This document shows, in pieces, positions 52,901 to 63,214 of a DNA stretch of 64,000 nucleotides. The DNA comes from Verrucomicrobiota bacterium (GTDB taxonomy: Bacteria; Verrucomicrobiota; Verrucomicrobiia; CAIQCK01). Position 1 is the first letter of the stretch, and each line of letters begins with the position of its first letter. The DNA is taken from assembly GCA_016222825.1 (NCBI GenBank), contig JACRQF010000010.1:434001-498000 (forward strand). Direction: 5' to 3'. The notes beneath the pieces are model-generated. The model had not been told where the DNA came from. It saw nothing but the letters and a program-made list of their open reading frames with translations, and ran no database searches. The position numbers and the translations under genes are program-made.

Positions 52901-53056
52901 GGCGGCGCCAAGTTGGACCACCAAGCCGCCCTCAACGCCGACCGACTTGGGATTGATGCCACGGGCAATTGGCTCGGCCGCGACGGCGGGCACGTGCGCG
53001 GCAACAACGATGGCGACCAACCAACAGAGGCAGATGTGAGAGGAGTTTGTCTTCAT
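49904..53056 (-). CDS. Exported methyltransferase-like/PQQ beta-propeller fusion
   Basis: The 1050-residue product has a signal peptide (LCWLVAIVVAAHVPAVAA). Residues 40-170 look like a degraded SAM-methyltransferase Rossmann fold (GGLVVQLGAAD, VHVLDPDPAVVARARVQI, VNLVIVRNF, LAPEGSVIVANP). From 180 on, PQQ/Trp-docking blades repeat: VALDAATGETVREF, VHAFDAKTGGRLWKAE, VVAVDTTSGKVRWRF, VYALRADTGEMVWRM, GELLCLGE at the end. A conserved Cys-x-Cys (HCTCWPM) lies between the two propeller halves. No heme-binding CxxCH is seen. It may be a periplasmic dehydrogenase-like or a scaffold protein. Confidence 0.82.
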   Translation of the reverse strand: MKTNSSHICLCWLVAIVVAAHVPAVAAEPIARGINPKSVGVEGGLVVQLGAADMTTPVELSRTGRYLVHVLDPDPAVVARARVQIRAQGHYGLASVEQTAETQRLPYTENLVNLVIVRNFTVPAAEILRVLAPEGSVIVANPKTLTKGQLKGAGFVSIRDVQSASGQPMFTARKPWPKEMDTWSHPRHAADGNAVSRDTLVAPPDRVRWIAAATREVEGLVTASGRNFYGGVLARDSFNGLRLWHLTLTNAQPNAAVFELPALSANQARPVTSGDHLFAVARDKLVALDAATGETVREFTGIVRPRQLAYYQGRVIAADTNAVHAFDAKTGGRLWKAEAVNANNLIVGCDIVSFIHGQPKSGIKTEAVALDVRTGRVKWRRSDYPWLDKVVRTVLHNNRLAFEVSSLNDHDNGNSLHLVSATTGEPLWEKSFPPGMNHNRQARAMFVDSNLWILHGGKTNTADKARMVRLPIQVSALNPGTGKTLVTHPAWLTHCFPPVATRNYMLSGVLHLTDLRTGKIEANPITKANCSREGGWVPANGLIYTTPKHCTCWPMLRGYVALASASERSPAHRPLSQIEFPLKKGTAQADVAAASPQPSDWPLYRNDPWRSGSTTNAGPKSLNRLWSVQLAPKAEVAMVNDAPVGPILHDWRENAVIKGLLSAPTIANGLAYVARPDSHEVVAVDTTSGKVRWRFTAEGRVDSPPAIHRGLCLFGCASGRVYALRADTGEMVWRMRAAPTDERIVVCGQVESPWPVPGAVLIMDDIAYFAAGRQSLADGGILIFAVDPMTGERRWVSRLDNIPHQDPKKNSGLKSDPFYENSALEFDPFDLLHQEGDNITLSRWKFSRDLKEATVDKWNAFATINTGRGSVCVPRGWWTYSPRHQHRFPGEPSRRPLCVFRDRALYSSLDGTTELFRRDFNLEQGEVFIDKWITGWAAANTARLGGAPYRTHHLAQKAAWKLNPFTPAEEATQPKPRGAQLYNDLHALALSGDGRLFVVHKDGRLMSLSTEDGRVLAETRVPQPAWDGLAIANQRLFLTTQTGELLCLGE

Positions 53057-53149
53057 GATTTGTTACGTCGCCAGAGCGCTTGTAGCCAAAGCCGTTTGCG
53101 CTCGCAAGCCCGATTTCGGTCGGCCGTGAGGCGAAACAACGGCCTGCCC

Positions 53150-53758
53150 TCATCCCGACGGCAAAATCCCGCGCGCGACCAAGTCCGCCCGCAGCGCCGC
53201 CGCGTCGGTGAAGGGAACGGCGTCCATGCCGGCAGCCAGCGCGCCAGCGATGTTCTCCGGGCGGTCGTCCACGAAGAAGGCTTCCGCCGGCTTCACCGAC
53301 AGCATGGCGAGCGCGCGACGGTAAATCTCCGGCTCCGGCTTGGCGCAGCCTTCGCGAAACGAGAGAACCATGTCGTCGAAAAGCCGCATGAAGTCCCAAC
53401 GCCCCATCACCCAATCTATGTGCATCTCGTTGGTATTCGATAGCAGCGCCAGCGGCACGCAGCCCTTGAGCTGCCGCACCAGCGCAATCGTCTCGGGAAT
53501 CTCCGTGAATATGTCCGACCAAAGTTCCGCGAAGTCCTCAAACCGCCCGCGGAAGCCGAGCGCCTCGCGCGCGCGCTCGAAAAACTGATGCGACGTCAGC
53601 CGGCCGCATTCGTAGTCGTAAGTGTGCCGCGAGGTGGCAATCCACCGCACCATGCGCGCCGGGTCTGCGTCGCACCACGCACTCGCGCCTTTGCAGATGA
53701 TCTCCCAGTCAAAGTCCAACAACACTTTGCCGAGGTCGAAGAAAACGGCGCGGGTCAT
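53150..53758 (-). CDS. HAD-IA family phosphatase
   Basis: The 202-residue protein has the DLGKVLLDFD form of motif I (VFFDLGKVL, where the second Asp is Gly, as in the YihX-like group). LLSNTNE is motif II, Lys in CAKPEPEIY is motif III, and FFVDDRPENIAGA is motif IV. Its start overlaps mtnA by 4 bp (ATGA), so it is translated from the same transcript. A phosphatase role next to mtnA in methionine salvage is possible but not shown by sequence. Confidence 0.85.
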   Translation of the reverse strand: MTRAVFFDLGKVLLDFDWEIICKGASAWCDADPARMVRWIATSRHTYDYECGRLTSHQFFERAREALGFRGRFEDFAELWSDIFTEIPETIALVRQLKGCVPLALLSNTNEMHIDWVMGRWDFMRLFDDMVLSFREGCAKPEPEIYRRALAMLSVKPAEAFFVDDRPENIAGALAAGMDAVPFTDAAALRADLVARGILPSG

Positions 53759-54831
53759 CGGAGAAGTTCCTGGATCGCCGCGCGGCTGGGGCGGACGATG
53801 CCGCGTTCGGTGATGATGCCGGTGATGTATTTGGCCGGCGTCACATCGAAGGCCGGGTTGCGCGCAACCGCGCCTTCGGGGGCAATTTTCACGCGGCGGA
53901 ATTCGCCATCCTCGCCGCGGCCGGCAACAAACAGCACCTCGTCGGAGGAACGTTCTTCGATTGGAATATCGTCGCCCCTCTTGCAGCGCGGGTCAAAGGT
54001 GGATGTCGGCGCGGCGATGTAAAACGGCACACCGTTCTCATAAGCCAGAACGGCTTTCTCGTAGGTGCCTATCTTGTTGGCCGTGTCGCCGTTGGCGGCG
54101 ATGCGGTCAGCGCCAGTGATGACCACGTCCACTTCGCCGCGGCGCATGTAGAAACCCGCGGCATTGTCCGGGATGATCGCGTGGGGCACGCCTTCCTGGG
54201 TCAGTTCCCAACTCGTCAGGTTCGCGCCCTGGCATCGCGGCCGGGTCTCGTCCACCCAAACGAAGACCTTGCGGCCTTTGCGGTGCGCCAGATAAACCGG
54301 CGCAGGAGCGCTGCCCCACTCTTGGAGAGCAAGCCAGCCGGCGTTGCAGTGCGTGAGCATGCGAGTGCCGTTCTTCAGAAGTTTCAGACCATTCCGGGCG
54401 ATCCGCTCACCAACTTGCGCATACCAGTCGCTGATGGCGCTGGCCTCGGCGACGGCGGCGCGTTTGGCTTTGGCGGGCGGCATGGCTTTGATGCGAGCCA
54501 TGACACGGTCGAGGTTGTGCTTGAGATCGTTGGCCGTGGGCCGCGTGGTGACGAGCGTTTCGTAAGCCTGGTGGACGTAGCGCCAGAAACCGTCGTTATC
54601 GTCAGGCGCTTCGAGGCAGCCCTGCGCAAGTCCGAACGCGGCAACTGCGCCGATGGTGCCGGCTCCGCGGATGGTCATGTCGCGGATGGCTTCGGCAGCA
54701 TCGCGATGGGTCAGCAGATCCTTGATGGCGAAACGATGAGGGAGGAGCGGCTGGTCAATGACTTGGACCACGCCGCGGCCGCCGCGCTCGATCATCCAAG
54801 AGGCACGGTAGTTTTTTCCGAAGACTTTCAT
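53755..54831 (-). CDS. mtnA: Methylthioribose-1-phosphate isomerase
   Basis: MtnA converts 5-methylthioribose 1-phosphate to 5-methylthioribulose 1-phosphate in the methionine salvage pathway. The 358-residue product has RDMTIRGAGTIGAVAAFGLA, the catalytic Cys in MLTHCNAG, and the Asp in ITGADRIAANGDTANKIGTY. Length is normal. Other salvage genes are not in the window. The gene is 4 bp overlapped by the HAD phosphatase downstream. Confidence 0.95.
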   Translation of the reverse strand: MKVFGKNYRASWMIERGGRGVVQVIDQPLLPHRFAIKDLLTHRDAAEAIRDMTIRGAGTIGAVAAFGLAQGCLEAPDDNDGFWRYVHQAYETLVTTRPTANDLKHNLDRVMARIKAMPPAKAKRAAVAEASAISDWYAQVGERIARNGLKLLKNGTRMLTHCNAGWLALQEWGSAPAPVYLAHRKGRKVFVWVDETRPRCQGANLTSWELTQEGVPHAIIPDNAAGFYMRRGEVDVVITGADRIAANGDTANKIGTYEKAVLAYENGVPFYIAAPTSTFDPRCKRGDDIPIEERSSDEVLFVAGRGEDGEFRRVKIAPEGAVARNPAFDVTPAKYITGIITERGIVRPSRAAIQELLR

Positions 54832-54882
54832 GTTGGAGTTTCAATAGCACAGGGCGGAGAGGACGGGCAAGAGAGAGGCTGC

Positions 54883-54922
54883 AAAAAAGCACGAGGCCCG
54901 AATCCTTTCGGATTCGGGCCTC
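54883..54922 (-). terminator. Intrinsic terminator of the rRNA unit
   Basis: A 13-bp perfect stem (GAGGCCCGAATCC/GGATTCGGGCCTC, loop GAAA on the minus strand) is followed by GTGC and six T residues. It lies just after 5S rRNA and before mtnA. Confidence 0.93.
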
Positions 54923-54927
54923 GATAG

Positions 54928-55044
54928 ACCCGGCAACAACCTACTCTCGCGCAAGCTATACAGGCACTACCATCGGCGAGACAGCGTTTCACGGCCGTGT
55001 TCGGAATGAGAACGGGTGGGACCGCTGCTCTATGGTCACCGGGA
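54928..55044 (-). rRNA. rrf: 5S ribosomal RNA
   Basis: The minus strand gives about 117 nt with ends TCCCGGTGACC and GTTGCCGGGT that pair as helix I. The conserved loop CCCGTTCTCATTCCGAACACG is present in pieces (CCCACCCGTTCTCATTCCGA). Ends are estimated from pairing and may be off by a few bases. Confidence 0.95.
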
Positions 55045-55123
55045 AAACTGGTTTATTAAAAGAACCATCGGGTTCTCTGGAAACGACATACTGGCAGAGG
55101 GACTTCTTACGCTGTTTTTTGAA

Positions 55124-55156
55124 ATCACTTTCTTCCCCATGAGGGAAGATAAAAGT

Positions 55157-55159
<3 letters not shown>
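55124..55159 (-). promoter_or_regulatory. Processing-type hairpin directly after 23S
   Basis: Downstream of the 23S 3' end the minus strand forms ATCACTTT/AAAGTGAT with an inner CTTCCC-TCAT-GGGGAAG stem. There is no T-run. It may be an RNase III site or a stem competing with the 23S terminal helix (GTGATCAAGC/GCTTGATCAC). The rest of the 23S-5S spacer shows nothing else. Confidence 0.5.
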
Positions 55160-58128
<2,969 letters not shown>

Positions 58129-58216
58129 CAAAGTGTTTTCCCAGTCGCACAGTGCAATACACTGCACGCCTAGAAAGATCACTCAGCGTAAGTTGTTCTT
58201 CTCTACCAGTATATCG

Positions 58217-58228
58217 TTTTCAAAGAAC
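58217..58228 (-). promoter_or_regulatory. boxA-like antitermination site before 23S
   Basis: The minus strand reads GGTTCTTTGAAAA, the classic boxA-type sequence of rRNA spacers bound by NusB/S10. It is between tRNA-Ile and 23S. Confidence 0.6.
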
Positions 58229-58294
58229 CCGTGTCCCGGCTTTCTGCCGGAACCGAAATTCACTATGCGGTTTATCGCCATCCACCCACCCGAC

Positions 58295-58371
58295 TGGTGG
58301 GCGTGACTGGGCTCGAACCAGTGACCTGCCGCTTATCAAGCGGCTGCTCTAACCAACTGAGCTACACGCCC
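58295..58371 (-). tRNA. tRNA-Ile (anticodon GAT)
   Basis: The minus strand folds to 77 nt: acceptor GGGCGTG/CACGCCC, anticodon stem GCCGC/GCGGC with loop TTGATAA, giving GAT, and encoded CCA. It is the second tRNA of the rRNA unit, next to 23S. Confidence 0.97.
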
Positions 58372-58393
58372 TTACCGAGTCGTTCGCTGCGTT

Positions 58394-58469
58394 TGGTGGA
58401 GGCAACCGGGTTTGAACCGGTGACCTTCTGGTTGCAAACCAGACGCTCTACCAACTGAGCTATGCCCCC
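58394..58469 (-). tRNA. tRNA-Ala (anticodon TGC)
   Basis: The minus strand folds to 76 nt: acceptor GGGGGCA, anticodon stem TCTGG/CCAGA with loop TTTGCAA, giving TGC, and encoded CCA. It is the first tRNA of the unit, so the order is Ala-Ile-23S, the reverse of the common Ile-Ala. Confidence 0.97.
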
Positions 58470-58534
58470 AGTTCAAATCCTCGGGTCACTGACGGCCGCC
58501 TTTCGCGACCATTCGATCAAACCCTCGACCGCTA

Positions 58535-58566
58535 TAGAAAGAACAAGGCCGACATTTCTGTCGGCC
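58535..58566 (-). promoter_or_regulatory. boxB-boxA-like antitermination element in the rRNA leader
   Basis: On the minus strand an 8-bp stem GGCCGACA/TGTCGGCC with GAAA loop is immediately followed by TTGTTCTTTCTA, which resembles boxA. The order hairpin then boxA matches rrn leader antitermination sites better than a terminator. Confidence 0.45.
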
Positions 58567-58685
58567 CTTGATCACAGACGCATAACTGCGCGGCTATTCG
58601 CTTGCCTTCATGCGTCCGAGATCCAGGGCCAGTTGCTTGTCGTCATTCAGTTGCTCTCGGCTCATACGCTACCGAAAGCGTGGTG

Positions 58686-58714
58686 ACTATATGTGCGGAC
58701 CCAAAAAGTGTCAA
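58686..58714 (-). promoter_or_regulatory. Sigma-70 promoter of the tRNA-Ala/Ile-23S-5S unit
   Basis: Perfect TTGACA (complement 58709-58714) and TATAGT (complement 58686-58691) are spaced by exactly 17 bp. An A/T-tract region upstream could serve as an UP element. The unit starts about 210 bp before tRNA-Ala. Confidence 0.85.
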
Positions 58715-58838
58715 CACTCTAAACGTAATTTTTCGAAGAATTTTTCGTGACGCGCGTTTTCACCCGGTTTTTCGCAGCTTTTTGAGACCTCACGTGCGTT
58801 GACTTGTTGACCTCCGCTGCGGTAGTGTTCAGCGAACT

Positions 58839-59336
58839 ATGGAACACCTATGGGCGCCGTGGCGGATGCAATACATCCAGACGGCCATCAAAAACAACAG
58901 CAACGAGGGCTGTATTTTCTGCACAAAACCTCAGGCCAGCGAGGATCGGAAGAACTTCATCATCATCCGCGACAAGACGTGTTTCGCCATGATGAACCTT
59001 TTCCCCTACAACTGCGGTCATCTCATGATCGCGCCTTACAAACACACCGGCGAACTGGATGACCTCACCGAAACCGAACTCGCTGACATGATGCTGCTGA
59101 CGCGCCGTTGCAAGCGGCTCCTCACAACCGTCATCAAGCCTGAAGCTTTCAACATTGGCATCAATCTTGGCCGCACAGCCGGCGCGGGCTTCGCCGACCA
59201 TGCGCACATTCACATCGTGCCGCGCTGGAACGGCGACACCAATTTCATGCCCGTCATCGGTGGAACCAAAGTCATCCCCGAAGCCCTTGAACCGCTCTAC
59301 CTGCGGCTGGTCGCCGCGGTGGCCACTCTCCACTGA
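58839..59336 (+). CDS. HIT-family nucleotide hydrolase/phosphorylase
   Basis: The 165-residue product starts MEHLWAPWRMQYIQ, as in Ap4A phosphorylase-like HIT proteins. It has the Cys pair CIFC and the catalytic HIT motif HAHIHIVPRW with the nucleophilic His. It acts on nucleotide phosphoramidates or dinucleoside polyphosphates. The last seven codons, including the stop, lie inside a 7-nt tandem repeat. It lies 22 bp before phoH and appears co-transcribed. Confidence 0.92.
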   Translation: MEHLWAPWRMQYIQTAIKNNSNEGCIFCTKPQASEDRKNFIIIRDKTCFAMMNLFPYNCGHLMIAPYKHTGELDDLTETELADMMLLTRRCKRLLTTVIKPEAFNIGINLGRTAGAGFADHAHIHIVPRWNGDTNFMPVIGGTKVIPEALEPLYLRLVAAVATLH

Positions 59337-59357
59337 CCACTGAATACTGATTACTGC
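59323..59357. repeat. 7-nt tandem repeat spanning the HIT stop codon
   Basis: Five units: CCACTCT, CCACTGA, CCACTGA, ATACTGA, TTACTGC. They encode the C-terminus and stop of the HIT gene and occupy the position where the phoH Shine-Dalgarno would be expected. The phoH ATG follows one base later. Confidence 0.75.
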
Positions 59358-59358
59358 C

Positions 59359-60363
59359 ATGGCCAGCCACCTTCTCCAATTCGACGATCCGCGCGAGCTG
59401 TGCGCTCTCTACGCGGATGACCTGCGCAACCTTGAGAAACTCGAAGAGGCGCTCGCCGTCCACATTGTCGCGCGCGACAACTGGATGAAGATCGAAGGCG
59501 ACGAGAAGAAGATCGAACAGGCGCTCCACCTTTTCGAGGAACTACGCAACGCCCGCGAAAACGGCGTTCAGATTCGCAAACACGAATTCAACTACGCCCT
59601 CCAGTCCATTTGCCGCGGCGGTAACGCCAACCTGCGGAAGATGTTCTCCAGCAAGATCGAAGTCTCGCCGCGCAAGCGCCCCGTCGCGCCAAAGACCCAG
59701 GGCCAGCAACTCTACGTTGAGGCCATCCGCACACACGACATTGTTTTCGGCATCGGCCCGGCCGGCACCGGCAAGACTTACCTCGCGATGGCCACGGCCG
59801 TCTCCGCGTTCAAAGAAGACCGCGTCTCGCGCATCATCCTCGCACGCCCGGCTGTCGAGGCGGGCGAGTCGCTCGGTTATCTGCCCGGCACCTACGAGGA
59901 AAAAGTCTCGCCTTACCTGCGCCCACTCTACGACGCGCTCTACGACATGATGCCGGTGGACGAGATCCAGCAGCACATGGAGCGCGGCGTCATCGAAATC
60001 GCGCCGCTGGCCTTCATGCGTGGTCGCACGCTGAATCACTCCTTCGTCATTCTCGACGAAGCACAGAACGCTACCGCCGAGCAAATGCTCATGTTTCTGA
60101 CGCGCCTCGGTTTCGACTCCCAGTGCGTCATCACCGGCGATGTGACACAGGTGGACTTGCCGTCCTCCAAGCGATCCGGCTTGATCGAAGTCCAGGACGT
60201 GCTTCAAGAAGTGCCCGGCATTGCGTTCTGCTACTTTTCGGAAAAAGACGTCGTCCGCCACGAACTGGTCCAACAGATCATCAGGCGATACGAGGAATAC
60301 CGCAACCGCGGCCAGCAGGAACTCAAACTTCAGCCTCCCAGCCGCCCCGCCGCCAAGCCATGA
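59359..60363 (+). CDS. phoH: PhoH-like ATPase (YbeZ)
   Basis: PhoH/YbeZ is an RNA helicase-like ATPase working with the RNase YbeY. The 334-residue protein carries an N-terminal helical part and Walker A GIGPAGTGKTYLAMA, the block LARPAVEAGESLGYLPG, Walker B FVILDEAQNATAEQM and the sensor region VITGDVTQVDLP. Its stop (TGA) overlaps the ATG of the next gene as ATGA. It is adjacent to ybeY in many bacteria; here a HD-domain gene sits between. Confidence 0.95.
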   Translation: MASHLLQFDDPRELCALYADDLRNLEKLEEALAVHIVARDNWMKIEGDEKKIEQALHLFEELRNARENGVQIRKHEFNYALQSICRGGNANLRKMFSSKIEVSPRKRPVAPKTQGQQLYVEAIRTHDIVFGIGPAGTGKTYLAMATAVSAFKEDRVSRIILARPAVEAGESLGYLPGTYEEKVSPYLRPLYDALYDMMPVDEIQQHMERGVIEIAPLAFMRGRTLNHSFVILDEAQNATAEQMLMFLTRLGFDSQCVITGDVTQVDLPSSKRSGLIEVQDVLQEVPGIAFCYFSEKDVVRHELVQQIIRRYEEYRNRGQQELKLQPPSRPAAKP

Positions 60364-62666
60364 GCACGCCCCCCCCCAACATCCCTGCGCCCTCGCGCTG
60401 GTGGCTCGACAGCAGCCGCATTCTCCGCGCACTGTTGTTCGTCGCCACGTTCGCCGCGCTGCTGGGTCTGTTCTCCGTCGGCGACATCAGCGGCTTGGTG
60501 GACCTCTCCCCCGGCCAGCGTTCGCCGCGGACGGTGATCTCCAGCATTGATTTTGATTTCCGGGATGAACTGGCCACCGCCGTTGAGAGCGACAGAGCCG
60601 CCGCGGCCGTGCCGCCCGTCTGGCAACTGGACCTCGATCGCTTTGAAAACAGTTGGCGGCGCATCACGTTGCTGGCCGAACGCCTCGCCGCCGGCCGCGC
60701 CCAGGAAGCCGTTGACCGGTGGAACGAAAGCTCTCTTTACAAACTGAGCGCCGAGGAAGGCGCCGCGCTCGGCCGCTTCGCCTACTACCGCGACCGTCTC
60801 CCCAAAATCGAGCGGTTGTTGCGCGAGCTTGCCAGCGCGGGCATCGTGGCCGACCGTTCCGAACTGGAGTTCTCGCTCACCGGCGGCAATAAACGCATCG
60901 TCATCGCTCCGGGCGAACTGACGGTGGAAGCTGCGATGTTGCGAACCCCGTCGGAGGCGTTGCAGGCGTTCGAGGCCCAACTGCTTTCCACCCTTCCCGA
61001 CGCCAAGCCGTCGCTGTCCGCGTGGCGCCAGTTGGCCGCCGACGCTCTGCGCGGCAACCTCCGCCTCGACCGTGAAAAGACCAAGCTCCGCCAGGACGCC
61101 CGCCGCAAGGAAGTGCAGCCGGTTCTCCAACACATCTCGCCCGGCCAGGCCATCGTCTTCCAAAGCCAGGAGGTCACCGGCCAGTCGCTGGAACTGCTCC
61201 GCGCCTACAACACCGAGTTGACCCGCCTCCGCCCGCCCGAAGCGCGCCAGATCGAGTTCTACGGCCGTTCGCTGCTGATGCTCGTCGTGTTGATCGCAAG
61301 CTGCGGCTACCTCTGGAGCAATCACCCGCAAACGTTCCAGAGCACGCGCCACCTGCTGCTGCTGGCCATCCTCGGCGTGATGAATCTCGCGCTGGTGAAA
61401 GTCGTGATGCTGCTGTGCAGCCGCACCGTGCTGGTCAGCTTCGCGGTCGCGCAGTTTGCCATCCCCGCGGCGCTGGCGCCGATGCTCGCCGGCGTGCTGC
61501 TGATGCCCTCGCTCGGCGTCTTTATGGTGGCCTTCGTCAGCGTCTTCACCGCCATCATGGCTGGCGACAGCTTCCCGCTGCTCATCACGAGCATGGTCAG
61601 CGGCTTCGTGGGCGTCTATTTCTCCCAGAACATGCGCCGTCGCTCCCAACTCGTCCGCGCCGGCGCGGCCATCACCGTCGCCGAACTGCTCTGCATCGGC
61701 TCGCTTGCGGCGATGACCCACGTCCCGCTCGACACCATGATGCCCCAGGCCATTGCGGGGCTGATCAACGGCATCTTCACCATCTTCCTGGCCAGCGGCC
61801 TGCTGCCCGTCTGCGAATTCCTGTTCAAGATCACCACCGACATCCGGCTGCTGGAGTTCTCCGACCTGAACCATCCGCTGCTGAAAAAACTCTGCCTCAG
61901 CGCGCCTGGCACCTACCACCACAGTCTCGTCGTCGCCAACCTCGCCGAGAGCGCCGCCGAAGCCATCGGCGCCAACCCGCTCCTCGCGCGCGTCTGCGCC
62001 TACTACCACGACATCGGCAAGACCAGCCATCCGCAGTTCTTTTCCGAGAACCAAGCTCCCGGCCAGAACCCGCACGACCGGCTCGCGCCCACCGAGAGTT
62101 TCCAGATCCTCGCCGACCACGTCCGCATCGGCAAGGAACTCGCCCAAAAATACCGCCTCAACCAGCCGATCGTGGACGCCATCGTGCAACACCACGGCAC
62201 CACCGTCGCCACCTCCATCTTCCACAAGGCCCGCAAGGCCGCACAGGAAGCCTCCACCGTCGTCCGCCCCCTCAACGCCGGCCAAGCCAACGACCTCAAG
62301 CCGCCGCAGCAGGACGATTTCCGTTACTCGAATCCCAAGCCCAGCTCGCGCGAGGTCGCCATCATCAGCCTGGCCGACGCCGTCGAAAGCGCCTCCCGCT
62401 CCCTGGCCAGCCCCACGCCGGACAAAGTCCGCGCGCTGGTGGACCAGATCATCACCGCGCGTTTCGAGGACGGCCAGCTCGACGATTGCAGCCTGACCTT
62501 CCACGAACTGCGCATCGTTGCCGAGCGGTTCACCCAAACGCTGTTGAACATGCTCCACACCCGCATCGCCTACCCCAAGGATGAAACCCCGGCGTCAGTC
62601 CCCGCTCCGAGTCAGCCTCAGCAATCGCCAGCGCAACCTGCCGATCGCCAGAGCAAGATTGCTTAA
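60360..62666 (+). CDS. pgpH: 7TM-HD membrane protein, c-di-AMP phosphodiesterase (PgpH-like)
   Basis: The start at 60360 overlaps phoH by 4 bp, giving 768 residues. An N-terminal transmembrane segment near residue 25 is followed by a 7TMR-HDED extracytoplasmic domain (about 45-290). A seven-helix membrane bundle (about 295-490) follows, then the HD domain: GTYHHSLVVANLAESAAEAI, CAYYHDIGKTSHPQFFSENQ and IVQHHGTT provide the metal ligands. Family members degrade c-di-AMP. The last 86 bp overlap ybeY. Confidence 0.9.
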   Translation: MSTPPPNIPAPSRWWLDSSRILRALLFVATFAALLGLFSVGDISGLVDLSPGQRSPRTVISSIDFDFRDELATAVESDRAAAAVPPVWQLDLDRFENSWRRITLLAERLAAGRAQEAVDRWNESSLYKLSAEEGAALGRFAYYRDRLPKIERLLRELASAGIVADRSELEFSLTGGNKRIVIAPGELTVEAAMLRTPSEALQAFEAQLLSTLPDAKPSLSAWRQLAADALRGNLRLDREKTKLRQDARRKEVQPVLQHISPGQAIVFQSQEVTGQSLELLRAYNTELTRLRPPEARQIEFYGRSLLMLVVLIASCGYLWSNHPQTFQSTRHLLLLAILGVMNLALVKVVMLLCSRTVLVSFAVAQFAIPAALAPMLAGVLLMPSLGVFMVAFVSVFTAIMAGDSFPLLITSMVSGFVGVYFSQNMRRRSQLVRAGAAITVAELLCIGSLAAMTHVPLDTMMPQAIAGLINGIFTIFLASGLLPVCEFLFKITTDIRLLEFSDLNHPLLKKLCLSAPGTYHHSLVVANLAESAAEAIGANPLLARVCAYYHDIGKTSHPQFFSENQAPGQNPHDRLAPTESFQILADHVRIGKELAQKYRLNQPIVDAIVQHHGTTVATSIFHKARKAAQEASTVVRPLNAGQANDLKPPQQDDFRYSNPKPSSREVAIISLADAVESASRSLASPTPDKVRALVDQIITARFEDGQLDDCSLTFHELRIVAERFTQTLLNMLHTRIAYPKDETPASVPAPSQPQQSPAQPADRQSKIA

Positions 62667-63039
62667 GTTCCTGCGCGAGGCGGCTTCGCTCGTAGCCGCC
62701 GACGTAAGGAGGCGGAAGGCCGATGTCCCGCTACAGGAACTCAGCGTCGCCATCGTGGACGACGACGCCATCGCCGCGATCAACCAGCAGTTCCTTAACC
62801 ACGCCGGCCCCACCGACGTCATCAGCTTCGACCTCGGCGACGGCCTCGGCGAAATCGTCGTCAGCGCCGAGCGCGCCGTCATCGTCGCCCGCCAACTCCG
62901 CCGCCCGCCTCACGCCGAACTCGCCCTCTATCTCGTCCACGGCCTCCTCCATCTCGCCGGCCTCGACGACCGCACGCCCGCCCAACGCCGCGCCATGCGC
63001 GCTGCCGAGCGTCGTGTCCTTCGCCAGCTCCGCCCTTAG
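62581..63039 (+). CDS. ybeY: Endoribonuclease YbeY
   Basis: YbeY is the zinc RNase for 16S 3'-end maturation and ribosome quality control. The 152-residue protein has the start SLSNRQRNLPI, the middle block FLNHAGPTDVISFDLGDGLG and the motif HGLLHLAGLDD. In the usual HGxLHLxGxDH the last His is a Zn ligand; here it is Asp. The recognisable N-terminus lies inside the pgpH coding region, so the 86-bp overlap is real. Confidence 0.92.
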   Translation: MKPRRQSPLRVSLSNRQRNLPIARARLLKFLREAASLVAADVRRRKADVPLQELSVAIVDDDAIAAINQQFLNHAGPTDVISFDLGDGLGEIVVSAERAVIVARQLRRPPHAELALYLVHGLLHLAGLDDRTPAQRRAMRAAERRVLRQLRP

Positions 63040-63041
63040 CG

Positions 63042-63062
63042 CATTACGCAATACGCGTTAGA
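63042..63062. repeat. 7-nt tandem repeat after ybeY
   Basis: Three units, CATTACG, CAATACG, CGTTAGA, begin 3 bp after the ybeY stop codon. The remainder of the 175-bp gap to the next gene holds nothing I can identify. Confidence 0.55.
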
Positions 63063-63214
63063 CGCCCGCCAGATTTTCCTGTCCCCCGTTTCTTCGCAGC
63101 GGTAATCTCTGCGCCAGCCTATGACCGCGGTGACGACAGCATCCGCCGTGCTGAAGGCACCGGCACCCATGCCGGCGCGCCACCGCCATCCCCCACCCCA
63201 ACACGAGGTCCGCC

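Larger units (their letters stand above)
58470..58838 (-). other. Leader region of the 23S unit, with no 16S gene
   Basis: This 369-bp stretch contains the promoter and a boxB/boxA-like site but no 16S sequence. The 16S 3' anti-Shine-Dalgarno (which would appear as AGAAAGGAGG on the plus strand) is not present, and the HIT gene starts at 58839. It also provides the divergent upstream region of the HIT gene, whose promoter I could not place. Confidence 0.8.

Noticed and set aside
58547..58566. Intrinsic terminator upstream of tRNA-Ala
   Set aside because: It lies downstream of the promoter and ahead of the rRNA, with only a mixed T/C tract; a boxB-boxA reading fits better.
60330..62558. 742-codon minus-strand frame across pgpH
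   Set aside because: It is antisense; the plus strand holds clear HD and transmembrane features.
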